A DNA stretch of 64,000 bases from an uncultured Clostridia bacterium (GTDB lineage Bacteria > Bacillota > Clostridia > Christensenellales > Borkfalkiaceae): positions 1 through 64,000 of the forward strand of contig CANPZV010000003.1 in NCBI GenBank assembly GCA_947589285.1, read 5' to 3'. The stretch's first letter is position 1. The number at the start of each line of letters is the position of its first letter. The position numbers and the translations under genes are program-made. The notes beneath the pieces were generated by a model. The model did not search any database, was not told where the DNA came from, and saw nothing but the letters and a program-made list of their open reading frames with translations. This document shows, one piece after another, positions 1-8,494 of this stretch.

Positions 1-76
1 GACGAAGGGACTTGAACCCCCATGGTCTCCCACAGGAACCTGAAACCTGCGCGTCTGCCAATTTCGCCACGTCCGC
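1..76 (-). tRNA. tRNA-Leu (anticodon CAG), 3' end cut by window edge
   Basis: Read on the minus strand, the gene starts at 76 with GCGGACG, has a D-arm with AAATTGGCAGACGC, an anticodon loop TTCAGGT (anticodon CAG), a long variable arm typical of class II tRNAs, and a T-arm GGGTTCAAGTCCC. The 3' acceptor strand runs off the window after CGTC, so the last acceptor bases and any CCA are missing. It lies 17 bases beyond the stop of the leftward peptidase E gene. The last anticodon-stem pair appears to be a T-T mismatch. Confidence 0.93.
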
Positions 77-93
77 ATGGGGAATTTCCGCAT

Positions 94-801
94 TCAGCGT
101 AAAAATTCCGTCTTTTTCACGGTTTTGCCGTCTCCCCCGTCGAGGAGCCAGACCTTTCCGCCGCTTGAGACCGCCTTTATGGGCACGCCGTCCGCAAATT
201 CGACGGCGGCGTCGTCCTCAACGCCCCAAGCGCAGAATCTATTATACCGTACAATTTCATCAAAGTCAAGCATTCTTTCATTGTAATGGGGAGAAATTTT
301 TCCTTTCAGCCAGCCGAGGCCGCGGTACATCGCATACTCCCCCTCGATGACCGAATCGGAGTACATGTCCTCAAACCAGCAGATCGCGCCCGCAGACAGC
401 CCCGCAAGGAAAACTCCCCTCTCATACGCCTCCCGAATGAGGCCGAGAAGCCCCGTCCTCCTCCACTCCCCGAGCATGAACACGGTATTCCCGCCGCCGA
501 CATAGATGAAGTCAGCCTTTTCGAACTTCTCCCTCATCTTTTCAGCGTCAAAGGGGCGGCCGACGGTGAGGGCGACGTCCGTCTTGATGTTGAATTTGCC
601 CGTAAAGACTTTGTGGAAGGTGTTGTAATAGGGCATGCAGTCGTGGCTGGCTGTCGGGATAAAGAGACCCGCGGGGCGTCTGTCCCCCGCGATCCTGTGT
701 GCCTCGGCGGCGATGTAGGCGTCGATCGTGAGCTTTTCGGGGGGAAGGGTCTCGCGCCCCTTTCCCTGTCCCCCGCCGATCGCCAAAACGCGCTTAATCA
801 T
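94..801 (-). CDS. Peptidase E-like (family S51) serine peptidase
   Basis: A 235-residue cytoplasmic protein of the class I glutamine amidotransferase-like fold used by family S51 (peptidase E, cyanophycinase). The N-terminus begins with a short strand and GGG. GGGNT at residues 102-106 and GLSAG with predicted nucleophile Ser136 are the family signatures; known members cleave Asp-X dipeptides or related substrates. The ATG at 801 was chosen over an upstream in-frame start because GGAGACGAGG precedes it and the protein then begins directly with the core fold. It overlaps the preceding P-II-like gene by 8 bases, so the two are probably co-translated. The substrate is unknown. Confidence 0.85.
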   Translation of the reverse strand: MIKRVLAIGGGQGKGRETLPPEKLTIDAYIAAEAHRIAGDRRPAGLFIPTASHDCMPYYNTFHKVFTGKFNIKTDVALTVGRPFDAEKMREKFEKADFIYVGGGNTVFMLGEWRRTGLLGLIREAYERGVFLAGLSAGAICWFEDMYSDSVIEGEYAMYRGLGWLKGKISPHYNERMLDFDEIVRYNRFCAWGVEDDAAVEFADGVPIKAVSSGGKVWLLDGGDGKTVKKTEFLR

Positions 802-1594
802 CCTCGTCTCCCTTCGGCGGCTCCTCCTGCACTTCCGCCTCGTCTGCGGCGGAGATGCCCGCCGTCCTGTCAACGGGGAGGGCGCAGATGACCCCGCAGG
901 CGGGCGTCTTTAACCCGACGCTCTCCGAGAGGGCGTCCATGATCTCCTGCGTGCGCTCTTTTTTGGTGAGAATGAGCAAGATCTCCTGTTCGGGGACGAG
1001 CGTGATGCCGACGAATTGTTCGGATTTTTGGTTGTCCGTCGCCCTTGCGCGGATGACCGTCCCGCCCGAAGCTCCCGCGGCGCGGGCCGCCTCCATGGCG
1101 GCGTCCGCGTTCCCCGCACGCATCGAGGTGATGACGAGATTGTATTTTCTGTCCTCTTGTTTCATGATCTTTTCCTCCTCCTGCGTCTTGTTGACGGCGG
1201 CCGCGAGAATGCCATCCGCGACCTTCTTCGACGATCCCGAAAGCGGGACGGTGAACGCGATCCCATTCCCCGCGAGGAACAGGGACATCTGCGTGCGGAG
1301 TTCCCTGATGATGAGTGCCTCGTCCCCCTCGGAGATGAGGGAGAACACGATCGTCTTTTCCGTCCTGCCGATCCCGAGATAGTCGAGAAGGGAGGAATGG
1401 GCGGTGCCGTACCCCGTGAAAGTGACGCTGAGCGCGACGGAGATCTCGTTCAAGATCTCCTTGACCTTCTTCCCGTTCCCCCTGTTGACGATGCTGATGA
1501 GCAGTTTCGGGCGGGCGGGACGCTCGCGCTTTTCCCCCTTTCTGCGGCTCTTCGCCGCCGTCCCCTTGGCGGGGTCCGATTTTTTCTTTTCCAT
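794..1594 (-). CDS. Tandem P-II-like signalling protein, partner of DUF1538 protein
   Basis: A 266-residue protein with a basic N-terminal tail (about 1-28), then two P-II-like ferredoxin-fold modules at about 29-125 and 145-235, and an acidic C-terminus. The first module has ISIVNRGNGKKVKEIL and an FTGYGTAHS loop region; the second has ITSMRAGNADAAMEAA and GTVIRARATDNQ, recalling P-II T-loop layouts. P-II proteins sense nucleotides or 2-oxoglutarate and dock on membrane partners. Here the stop of the DUF1538 membrane gene lies one base upstream of the start, which supports a sensor-transporter pair. Two P-II units in one chain is unusual. The ligand is not predictable. Confidence 0.75.
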   Translation of the reverse strand: MEKKKSDPAKGTAAKSRRKGEKRERPARPKLLISIVNRGNGKKVKEILNEISVALSVTFTGYGTAHSSLLDYLGIGRTEKTIVFSLISEGDEALIIRELRTQMSLFLAGNGIAFTVPLSGSSKKVADGILAAAVNKTQEEEKIMKQEDRKYNLVITSMRAGNADAAMEAARAAGASGGTVIRARATDNQKSEQFVGITLVPEQEILLILTKKERTQEIMDALSESVGLKTPACGVICALPVDRTAGISAADEAEVQEEPPKGDEDD

Positions 1595-1595
1595 A

Positions 1596-3122
1596 TCAGT
1601 CCACCTCGTACATCAGGATCCTGTCGTTCACGGCAAGGAAGGCGCGCTCGATCTTCTTGCGCTTGCGTTTGTAGAGAATGCCGAGGATCTGTATGGAGAT
1701 CAGGGGCGTCAGGGCGACGAAGGCGACGCAGCCGAAGGCGTCCGTCATGATCGCCTCGGGGCGAAGGACGTTGCACGCCCCGATCGCCAGAGGAAGGACG
1801 AAGGAAGAGACGAGCGCGCCGCTCGCGACGCCGCCCGAGTCGAAGGCGATGCCCGTGAACATGGGGTGCGTGAAGAAGGTCAGAATGAGCGCGAGCGCGT
1901 AGCCGGGGATGAGGATCCACATGATGTTGATCCCCGTCAGGATCCTCATCATGGCAAGCCCGAGGGAGACGCACACGCCGATGCAGAGGCCCGTCTTCAT
2001 CGCGCCCGCGCGGATCGCCCCGACAGAGAGCCGTTCGACCTGCTTATTGAGGACGTGGACGGCGGGTTCTGCGGCGACGATGAAGTAGCCGAGGAGCATG
2101 CCGACGGGGATCAGGAGCCACCCGCCCCACTTTGAGGCGAGGGTCTTTCCGATCTCCATGCCGACGGGCATGAAGCCGACGTTCGCGCCCGTCAGGAAGA
2201 GGACGAGGCCGATGAACGTGTACAAAAATCCGATGAAGATCCTGACGAGCTGACGCTTATAGATGGAGCGCGTGATGAGCTGGAAGAGCAGGAAAAAGAC
2301 GGCGATCGGCGCGATGGCGATGCCGACTTCGCCGCAATAGCTGCCGAAGCCGCGGAGGTATTCCATGACTGCGCCCTGCGTCGTCGCCACCGACACGGGA
2401 TCCGTCACCGTATAAGCAACGTTCTCTATCTTAAAGATGATGGCGAGAATGAGGACGGCGATGATGGGTCCCACGCTCGAGAGGGCGACAAGGCCGAAGG
2501 AGTCGCTCGCGCCGTCCTTGCGGATGGACGAGACGCCGACGCCGAGGGAGATGATGAAGGGCACGGTCATGGGGCCTGTCGTCACGCCGCCCGCGTCAAA
2601 GGAGACTGCCCAAAAGTCCTTTGAGACGAAGAAACTCAGGACGAATGCGGCGATATAGAAGGCGATGAGGAGCCACGAGAGCGGGATCCTGAACACGATC
2701 CTGAGCATCGCGATGAGCAGGAAAAAGCCCACCCCCACCGCGACGGTGAGAATGAGGAGATAGTTCCCGAGCGGCGTCGCATGGGCGAGCGAAGGCACCT
2801 GCGCCGCAAGGATCTGCAGATCGGGTTCGGCGATCGTCACGATGATGCCGATGATGAAGGACAAAAGGGAAATGATCCAGACGTTGCGGGAGCGCGTCAT
2901 GGCGGTACCGATGTTCTCGCCGATGACGAGGAGGGACATATCCGCGCCCAGCGTGAACATGCCTGTGCCGACGATGAGGAGGACGACCCCTGCGAGGAAC
3001 AGCACAAAAGTCCCCGCGTCAAGGGGGGCCACGGTTGCCGATAAGATCAGAATGATGAGAGCAATGGGCAGGATGGATGTAAGCGATTCGACGATCTTAT
3101 CCCGCAGAGCTTTGACCTTCAT
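1596..3122 (-). CDS. DUF1538 multi-pass membrane protein
   Basis: A 508-residue, very hydrophobic protein with about twelve predicted membrane segments in two homologous halves; FDSGGVASGALVSSF near residue 430 and FDAGGVTTGPMTVPF near 180 mark the repeat. This is the DUF1538 arrangement, a transporter-like family of unknown substrate often found beside P-II-like genes. The next gene on the strand is a P-II-like protein separated by one base, so a nucleotide-regulated transporter is a reasonable inference. The start ATG at 3122 follows AGAGGAGAACACAA, a good ribosome binding site. No substrate-specific residues can be named. Confidence 0.8.
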   Translation of the reverse strand: MKVKALRDKIVESLTSILPIALIILILSATVAPLDAGTFVLFLAGVVLLIVGTGMFTLGADMSLLVIGENIGTAMTRSRNVWIISLLSFIIGIIVTIAEPDLQILAAQVPSLAHATPLGNYLLILTVAVGVGFFLLIAMLRIVFRIPLSWLLIAFYIAAFVLSFFVSKDFWAVSFDAGGVTTGPMTVPFIISLGVGVSSIRKDGASDSFGLVALSSVGPIIAVLILAIIFKIENVAYTVTDPVSVATTQGAVMEYLRGFGSYCGEVGIAIAPIAVFFLLFQLITRSIYKRQLVRIFIGFLYTFIGLVLFLTGANVGFMPVGMEIGKTLASKWGGWLLIPVGMLLGYFIVAAEPAVHVLNKQVERLSVGAIRAGAMKTGLCIGVCVSLGLAMMRILTGINIMWILIPGYALALILTFFTHPMFTGIAFDSGGVASGALVSSFVLPLAIGACNVLRPEAIMTDAFGCVAFVALTPLISIQILGILYKRKRKKIERAFLAVNDRILMYEVD

Positions 3123-3151
3123 TTGTGTTCTCCTCTTCTTGGGTCAAAAGA

Positions 3152-3604
3152 TCATTTCATATACTTTTCTTCGATGAGGGCGATCTTGCCGATGCGCCGA
3201 CTGTGCTTTTCGAGGCCCGAAAATTCGGTCGTGAGGAAGGTCTCAACGATGTCGAGGGCGAGGTTGACGCCCACGATCCCCCCGCCGAGGGCGAGGACGT
3301 TCGCGTCGTTGTGTTCGCGCGTCAGACGTGCGCAGGTCGCGTCCGTGCAGAGGGCACAGCGGATCCCGCGGACCTTGTTGGCGGCGATCGAGATGCCGAT
3401 GCCCGTCGTGCAGACGAAGATCCCCCGCTCGCACGCGCCGCTTGCGACGGCCTCCGCGCCCTTCAGGGCGAAGTCGGGATAGTCGCAGGAGTCGGACGTT
3501 GTTGTTCCGAAATCTTCGACTTCATAGTTGTTTTCATTGAGATACTCGACGATCGCCGTCTTTAAGGCAAGCCCGCCGTGATCGCATGCAACTGCTATTT
3601 TCAT
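3152..3604 (-). CDS. rpiB: Ribose-5-phosphate isomerase B
   Basis: A 150-residue cytoplasmic enzyme that interconverts ribose 5-phosphate and ribulose 5-phosphate in the pentose phosphate pathway; some relatives act on allose 6-phosphate. It starts with IAVACDHGG, the substrate-binding loop. The predicted catalytic Cys65 lies in FVCTTGIG, the anion-hole loop is TGIG, and His98 sits in REHND. Length and motif order fit RpiB/LacAB. A G-rich site (GGTGGGGGAAAG) precedes the start. It lies between the tyrosine phosphatase and the DUF1538 gene on the same strand, with an AT-rich repeat upstream. Confidence 0.93.
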   Translation of the reverse strand: MKIAVACDHGGLALKTAIVEYLNENNYEVEDFGTTTSDSCDYPDFALKGAEAVASGACERGIFVCTTGIGISIAANKVRGIRCALCTDATCARLTREHNDANVLALGGGIVGVNLALDIVETFLTTEFSGLEKHSRRIGKIALIEEKYMK

Positions 3605-3624
3605 AGTATTCTTTCCCCCACCTC

Positions 3625-3660
3625 AATTTTTAATTTTTAATTTTCAATTTTTAATTTTTG
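3625..3660. repeat. AT-rich short repeat, second copy near 31.07 kb
   Basis: The gap between the tyrosine phosphatase and rpiB is almost only A and T, built from AATTTTTAATTTTC-type units. Most of it recurs at 31062-31093 between repeat-rich DNA and the 2028-residue lipoprotein gene. The two copies share a run of about 28 bases. In a GC-rich genome this composition stands out; it may act as a weak terminator, a bent-DNA element or the end of a mobile repeat. Confidence 0.6.
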
Positions 3661-3662
3661 AT

Positions 3663-4118
3663 TTATTCCATGCACCATGTTTTGACGATGAGCGGAATGA
3701 CCTCGCGGATGGCGCGGAGGGTCGCGCGGTAGACGTCGATGCCCTGCCCGTAGGGGTCGGGGATCTCCTTCCCCGCGATCGCATAAAAGCTCGTCGCGTT
3801 TTTACAGTTGAGCCGCGCCGTCTGCGCCTCGGTCATGCAGATGACGACGTACGCCTCGCGGAGCATCTTCTCCGTGAGCTGGCGGGGCTTGAAGGTCTTG
3901 TTGACGGGGATCCCCGCCTCGGCGAGGGCCTGCGCGCTGTTGGGGCTGAGAACGCTCCCCTGTTCGACGGCGATGCCCGCGGAGGAAACGGAATAGCCCG
4001 AGATCTTCTTCTTGCGGAGTTCCCTCCGCAGCGCGGCCTCGGCCATCGGGGAGCGGCAGGTGTTCCCCGTGCAGACAAAGAGTATTTTCTTTTTCGGTTC
4101 AGTTTTCTTCCGTTCCAT
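3663..4118 (-). CDS. Low-molecular-weight protein-tyrosine/arginine phosphatase
   Basis: A 151-residue cytoplasmic phosphatase. The P-loop is C16-TGNTC-R22-S (CX5R), placed at the N-terminus as in the low-molecular-weight family, and DPYG near residue 122 supplies the general acid Asp. Firmicute members such as YwlE remove phosphate from protein tyrosine or arginine; which one applies cannot be decided here. It begins inside the last 20 bases of the tsaC/sua5 gene. The same sua5-phosphatase-rpiB order is common in Firmicutes, which supports both calls. Confidence 0.9.
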   Translation of the reverse strand: MERKKTEPKKKILFVCTGNTCRSPMAEAALRRELRKKKISGYSVSSAGIAVEQGSVLSPNSAQALAEAGIPVNKTFKPRQLTEKMLREAYVVICMTEAQTARLNCKNATSFYAIAGKEIPDPYGQGIDVYRATLRAIREVIPLIVKTWCME

Positions 4119-5112
4119 GTTCCACTCCGAAGGCGCGGTGCAATCTGTTGAGTACGCCCGCCATCACGCCGCCCTTCTCCCTCGGTTCGACGCCGATGAG
4201 GAGGGTCGCGGTCTTTTCTCCCCTGCGGAGAAGGTCGTAGAGCCGCCGCGCCATCGTCTCCCCCGTCCCGCCGAGGTCGAGGGTGCGGAAGGAGGACAGC
4301 GCGGCACAGGCTTCGCTCTCGCAAAGGAAACAGGGCGTCTCCCCCGCTTTTTCGGCCTCCCTGTAGCACGCGACGGCCGCTTCCAGCTCATTTTCTCTGA
4401 AAAATGCCGTCCTGCATCGGGGCGAGTAGTGCTTGTACGCCATGCCGGGGCTTTTGGGCCTCTCTCCCCTCTGCATCCGATAGACGCCGCAATCCCCCGC
4501 GACGGCGGCGATCATCTCCCGCGTCACGAGGCCCTCGCGCAGGATCTGGGGAATTTCCCCCGTACAGTCGAGGACGGTGCTTTCTATGCCGCCGCTGCAT
4601 GCCCCGCCGTCGAGAATGAGCGGGATCTTGCCGTTGAAATCTTCAAAGACGTGCCTCGCGGTGACGGGAGAGACGTGCTTGGAGAGGTTCGCGCTCGGCG
4701 CGGCGATGGGAAGGCCGACGCACTTCAAAAACTCCTGCGCGGTCGGCGAGGACGGCACGCGGACGGCGAGCGTATCGAGGCCGCAGGAGACGTACTTCGA
4801 GACCTTGCCCGTGGAAGGGTACACCATCGTGAGCGGCCCCGGGAGAAACGCGCCGCGGAGTGCCGCCGCATAGGGCGGTTCACCGTCGATGAGGGGCGAA
4901 ATGTCGTAGTCCCTATGCACATGGACGATGAGCGGGTTGTCTGCAGGGCGGCCCTTGAGTTCGAAAATTTTGAGGACGGCCTCGTCGGAAAAGGCGTTCG
5001 CGCCCAAACCGTACACCGTCTCCGTGTGGAAGGCGACGGCTTCCCCCTCTTCAATGTATTTTTTTGCGCGTTCGAGCCATCCGCGGGAACAGTTTACGAT
5101 CTGCGTCTCCAT
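4099..5112 (-). CDS. L-threonylcarbamoyladenylate synthase (Sua5/YwlC type)
   Basis: A 337-residue protein that makes threonylcarbamoyl-AMP from threonine, bicarbonate and ATP, the first step of the tRNA t6A37 modification. The YrdC domain covers about residues 10-205 (HTETVYGLGANA, KGRPADNPLIVH, RVPSSP, APSANLS) and the C-terminal Sua5 domain follows at about 230-337 after the SPGMAYKHYSP linker. Its partner tsaD lies 41 kb away in the same window. The start is one base past the dnaB stop, and the end overlaps the phosphatase gene by 20 bases. Confidence 0.93.
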   Translation of the reverse strand: METQIVNCSRGWLERAKKYIEEGEAVAFHTETVYGLGANAFSDEAVLKIFELKGRPADNPLIVHVHRDYDISPLIDGEPPYAAALRGAFLPGPLTMVYPSTGKVSKYVSCGLDTLAVRVPSSPTAQEFLKCVGLPIAAPSANLSKHVSPVTARHVFEDFNGKIPLILDGGACSGGIESTVLDCTGEIPQILREGLVTREMIAAVAGDCGVYRMQRGERPKSPGMAYKHYSPRCRTAFFRENELEAAVACYREAEKAGETPCFLCESEACAALSSFRTLDLGGTGETMARRLYDLLRRGEKTATLLIGVEPREKGGVMAGVLNRLHRAFGVEHGTEEN

Positions 5113-5113
5113 A

Positions 5114-6577
5114 TCAATCGTCGGTGGGAATGTCGGTCTCCCCGCCGAAGGCCTCCCCGGCGGAGGGATTTTCGCCGAAGTCGCTCCGCTTGCGGGAAGG
5201 CTCCTCCGCGGGTTCGCCCTGCGCCTCGACGTCGATGAACTTGGTCAGCTCGCCGAGGAAGCGGAGCTGGATGCGCCCCGTCTCGCCGTTCCTGTGCTTG
5301 GCGATGACGAGTTCGGCCGCGCCCTTGACGATGTTGCCCTTGACAAGCTCTTCGGGCGTCGCACCCGCGTCGGGACGGTTGATGAACATAACGATGTCTG
5401 CGTCCTGCTCGATCGCGCCCGATTCGCGCAGGTCGGAGAGCTGTGCCTCCTTGGTCTGGATGCGGCGGAGCTGGGAGAGGGCGATGACGGGAACGTTGAG
5501 TTCCTTGGCCATGATCTTGAGGTCGCGGGTGATGGACGCGATCTCCTGCTGTCTGTTTTCGGGGGAGTTCCTGTAACTTCCCTTCGGCTTGTCCGTCCCC
5601 TCTCCCCCCATGAGCTGGATATAGTCGATCATGATGAGGTCAAGCCCCCCCTCGGCGGTCGCGAGGCGGCGGCACTTCGAAAGGATCTCCGCGGGCGTCA
5701 CGCGGGAGCTGTCGTCGATGAAGAGTTTGCTCTTGCGGAGACGGTCGCTCGCACGCATGAGGTTCTTCCAATCCTTGCCGTTGAGCTTGCCCGATAGGGC
5801 CGCGGACATGCTCACGCCCGCATATGAGCAGAGCAGCCTCTGCACGATCTGTACGCGGGGCATTTCGAGGGAAAAGACGGCCGCGACCTTGCCCTTTTTG
5901 AGGCAGGCGTTTTCGACGATGTTCATCGCAAGCGACGTCTTGCCCATGCCGGGGCGGGCGGCGATGACGATGAGGTCGGACTTTTGCAGGCCGTTCGTGA
6001 TCCTGTCGAGGTGGCGGAAGCCCGTCTCAAGCCCGCGGCAGGAGGAGGGATCGTTCTGGATCATCTCGAACTTGGAGATGACCTCCTCGATGACGTCCCC
6101 CTCGGCAAGCCCCGCAAGGCTCCCCGAATCCTCCCGCTTGGAGATGTCATAGACGAGCTTTTCGGCATAGCCGATCGCGTCGCGGTCATCGGGGCTTCCC
6201 GCGCTGTTCTGAATGATGTCGCTCGCCGCACGGATGAGGGCGCGGTTGACGGAATCCCTCCTCACGATCTCGAGATATTGCCTGTAATTGGCGGCGGAGG
6301 GAATGAGCGCGGTGAGTTCGGTGACGGCCTGAAGCCCCCCCGCCCTCTCGAGCTTGCCCTCGCGGTCGAGTTCGTCGGTGAGCGTAACGACGTCCACCGT
6401 CTTGTGCCCCGCATAGATGACTTTCATCGCGGCGAGGATCAGCCTATGGCCCTCGTCATAGAGATCCTCCTCTCTGACGCGCTCCAAGATCTCGGACTGG
6501 ACGCTCTCGTCGATGAGAACGCACCCGAGGAGCGCGCGCTCCGCGTCGGTGTTGTGCGGCATCTGATTGTTCGGCAT
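5114..6577 (-). CDS. dnaB: Replicative DNA helicase DnaB
   Basis: A 487-residue hexameric helicase that unwinds DNA at the replication fork. The N-terminal primase-interaction domain begins at NTDAERALLGCVL. The RecA-like domain has Walker A ARPGMGKTSLA near residue 205, Walker B LIMIDYIQLM, ALSQL and a late DIVMFINRP segment. The ATG at 6577 was chosen because the DnaB family starts here and AGAGG lies 11 bases upstream; the longer in-frame extension crosses repeat DNA. It heads a tight block with sua5, the phosphatase and rpiB. Its usual loader partner DnaC is not intact in this window. Confidence 0.95.
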   Translation of the reverse strand: MPNNQMPHNTDAERALLGCVLIDESVQSEILERVREEDLYDEGHRLILAAMKVIYAGHKTVDVVTLTDELDREGKLERAGGLQAVTELTALIPSAANYRQYLEIVRRDSVNRALIRAASDIIQNSAGSPDDRDAIGYAEKLVYDISKREDSGSLAGLAEGDVIEEVISKFEMIQNDPSSCRGLETGFRHLDRITNGLQKSDLIVIAARPGMGKTSLAMNIVENACLKKGKVAAVFSLEMPRVQIVQRLLCSYAGVSMSAALSGKLNGKDWKNLMRASDRLRKSKLFIDDSSRVTPAEILSKCRRLATAEGGLDLIMIDYIQLMGGEGTDKPKGSYRNSPENRQQEIASITRDLKIMAKELNVPVIALSQLRRIQTKEAQLSDLRESGAIEQDADIVMFINRPDAGATPEELVKGNIVKGAAELVIAKHRNGETGRIQLRFLGELTKFIDVEAQGEPAEEPSRKRSDFGENPSAGEAFGGETDIPTDD

Positions 6578-6599
6578 ATGGTTTTTACCTCTGTGATAA

Positions 6600-6715
6600 T
6601 TTTGGGGACCTTTCGCGTATTTTTCAGGGGATTCTTCGGGCTTCGCCCTCAGAATGAGCGTCGTTCCCTCGCTGCCCCTTTTAGGGGCGATGAGGATATG
6701 GCGACATTGCACTGA
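6600..6715. repeat. Short mosaic intergenic repeat fragment
   Basis: The 140-base gap between pepF and dnaB holds the module TTCTTCGGGCTTCGCC followed by TCAGAATGAGCG, and a CCTCGCTGCCCCTTTTAGG module. Both recur in the long intergenic stretches at 19.8-20.4, 30.7-31.2, 37.6-38.8 and 43.2-43.5 kb. No clear dnaB promoter is visible within it. Confidence 0.7.
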
Positions 6716-6717
6716 AA

Positions 6718-8487
6718 TCAGGACAGTTTTTCGAATTGCTCCAAGGCGTCCTTGAATTCGGCCATTGCGGCGGCGAAGGTCTCCTCCTTGGTGAGATCCG
6801 CGCCCGCGATCTTGAGCAGGGACACGGGGTCGGACGAACAGCCGCCCGAGAGGAACTTCTTGTATTCCTTCACGGCCGCCTCCCCCTCCTTCAGGATCCT
6901 GTTGGCGATGCAGATCGCGGCGGTGATGCCCGTCGCATACTTGTAGACGTAGAAGGAGCGGTAGAAGTGCGGGATCCTCGCCCACTCGATGGCGATGTTT
7001 TCGTCATGGACGACGGCGGGACCGTAATAACTGCGGTTGAGGTCCAGATAGAGTGCGGAGAGGTTGTCCTTGTTGAGCGGTTCTCCCCCCTCTGCCATCT
7101 CGTGCGCCTTCTCCTCGAACTCCGCAAACTGCGTCTGGCGGAAGAGCGTCGTGCGCACCATGTCCATAAAGTAGTTGAGGAGGTACTTTTTGAGCGTCTT
7201 GTCCTCGGTGGTCTTGAGGAGATATTTGAGGAGCAATACCTCATTGACGGTGGAGGCGACCTCCGCGACGAAGATCGTGTAATCGGACTTCACGAAGGGC
7301 TGGTTCTTGTTGGAATAGTAGGAGTGGAGGGAGTGCCCCATCTCGTGCGCGATCGTAAAGACGTCGTGCGTGGTCTTTTGATAGTTCAGAAGCACATAGG
7401 GATGACAGCCGTACATGCCGATGGAGTACGCGCCGCTCCGCTTGCCCTCCGTCTCCATGACGTCGATCCATCCCTCGTCCCTGCCCTTTTTGAGGAGGGA
7501 AATGTACTCTTCCCCGAGGGGAGAAAGCCCCTTGAGGACGAGGTCCCACGCCTCCTCATAGGAGAGTTTCAGCTCGGCGTCCTCGACGAGGGAGGGATAG
7601 ATGTCGTACATGTACATCTCTCCAAGGCCCATGACCTTCTTTCTCACCTCCATGTAGCGGTGCATGAGGGGCATGCCCTTGTGGACGCAGGCGACGAGAT
7701 TGTCATAGACGGCGCGATCGACGTCCTCTTCGAACATCGAACGCCCGATACAGCTGTCGAAGCCGCGGGCCTCCTTGTAGAAGATGTCCTTTTTGACGTT
7801 GCCCGCATAGGTCACGGCGAGCGTGCCGAGGATCTTGCGGTAGGCCGAATAGTACTTTTTGTATGCCTCCTCCCGCTTTGCCCTGTCCTTTCCGCTCATG
7901 ATGACCGAATACAGCCCGTGAGAGAGGGCGATCTCCCTCCCCTCATATTCGATGGAGGGAAGGTCAAGCTCGGCATTGTCGAGCATCTCGAATACGTCGT
8001 TCGGGACGTCCAACGCCTCCCCCGAGAGGGCGAGGATCCGCTCTTCCCGCTCGGAGAGGACGTACTTCTTCCGCGCGATGAGGCGTTTTAACATGTAGTC
8101 ATAGTCCTTGAACCGCTTGTCCGCGAGGAAGCCTTTGAGGGTCTCGTCGGGGAGGGCGGTGAGTTCGGGGGTCACGAAGGCGGTCTCTGCCGCAAGGCGG
8201 GTGTTGAGGCTCATGACCTTGCCGAGGTAGGAACTGTACTTCGTGTCCCGCACGTCCTCGTCGTGTTTGAGGAAGGCATAGAGGTAGATCTTGAGGAATC
8301 TGAGCGTGAAGTCCTCCTCCGCCTTGAAGTAGGCGAGGATATTCTCCGCGGTGTTGAGGGTCCCGCGGTACTGCGCGAGGGCAAGGGAGCCTTCAAGGGC
8401 GGCAAACGCCTCCTCCCACGCCCCGTCGCTCTCAAAGATGTCGCTCGTGCGCCATTTGTAATTTTCGGGTACGTCTTTTCTTTCCAT
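6718..8487 (-). CDS. pepF: Oligoendopeptidase F (M3 metallopeptidase)
   Basis: A 589-residue cytoplasmic zinc metallopeptidase that degrades peptides of about 7-17 residues. The HEXXH zinc motif is H381-E-M-G-H385 within FTIAHEMGHSLHSYYS, and the downstream zinc ligand glutamate is expected in VAEVASTVNEVLL. The N-terminal region (NYKWRTSDIF) is the characteristic PepF start. Length is normal for the family. A 7-base gap separates it from the upstream small membrane protein gene, so it probably belongs to the sbcD-lepB-degV transcription unit. Confidence 0.95.
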   Translation of the reverse strand: MERKDVPENYKWRTSDIFESDGAWEEAFAALEGSLALAQYRGTLNTAENILAYFKAEEDFTLRFLKIYLYAFLKHDEDVRDTKYSSYLGKVMSLNTRLAAETAFVTPELTALPDETLKGFLADKRFKDYDYMLKRLIARKKYVLSEREERILALSGEALDVPNDVFEMLDNAELDLPSIEYEGREIALSHGLYSVIMSGKDRAKREEAYKKYYSAYRKILGTLAVTYAGNVKKDIFYKEARGFDSCIGRSMFEEDVDRAVYDNLVACVHKGMPLMHRYMEVRKKVMGLGEMYMYDIYPSLVEDAELKLSYEEAWDLVLKGLSPLGEEYISLLKKGRDEGWIDVMETEGKRSGAYSIGMYGCHPYVLLNYQKTTHDVFTIAHEMGHSLHSYYSNKNQPFVKSDYTIFVAEVASTVNEVLLLKYLLKTTEDKTLKKYLLNYFMDMVRTTLFRQTQFAEFEEKAHEMAEGGEPLNKDNLSALYLDLNRSYYGPAVVHDENIAIEWARIPHFYRSFYVYKYATGITAAICIANRILKEGEAAVKEYKKFLSGGCSSDPVSLLKIAGADLTKEETFAAAMAEFKDALEQFEKLS

Positions 8488-8494
8488 ATTATTT

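Noticed and set aside
6578-6985. Longer N-terminus for DnaB
   Set aside because: The added 136 residues translate repeat DNA and the end of pepF in another frame; the ATG at 6577 has a ribosome binding site and matches the family start.
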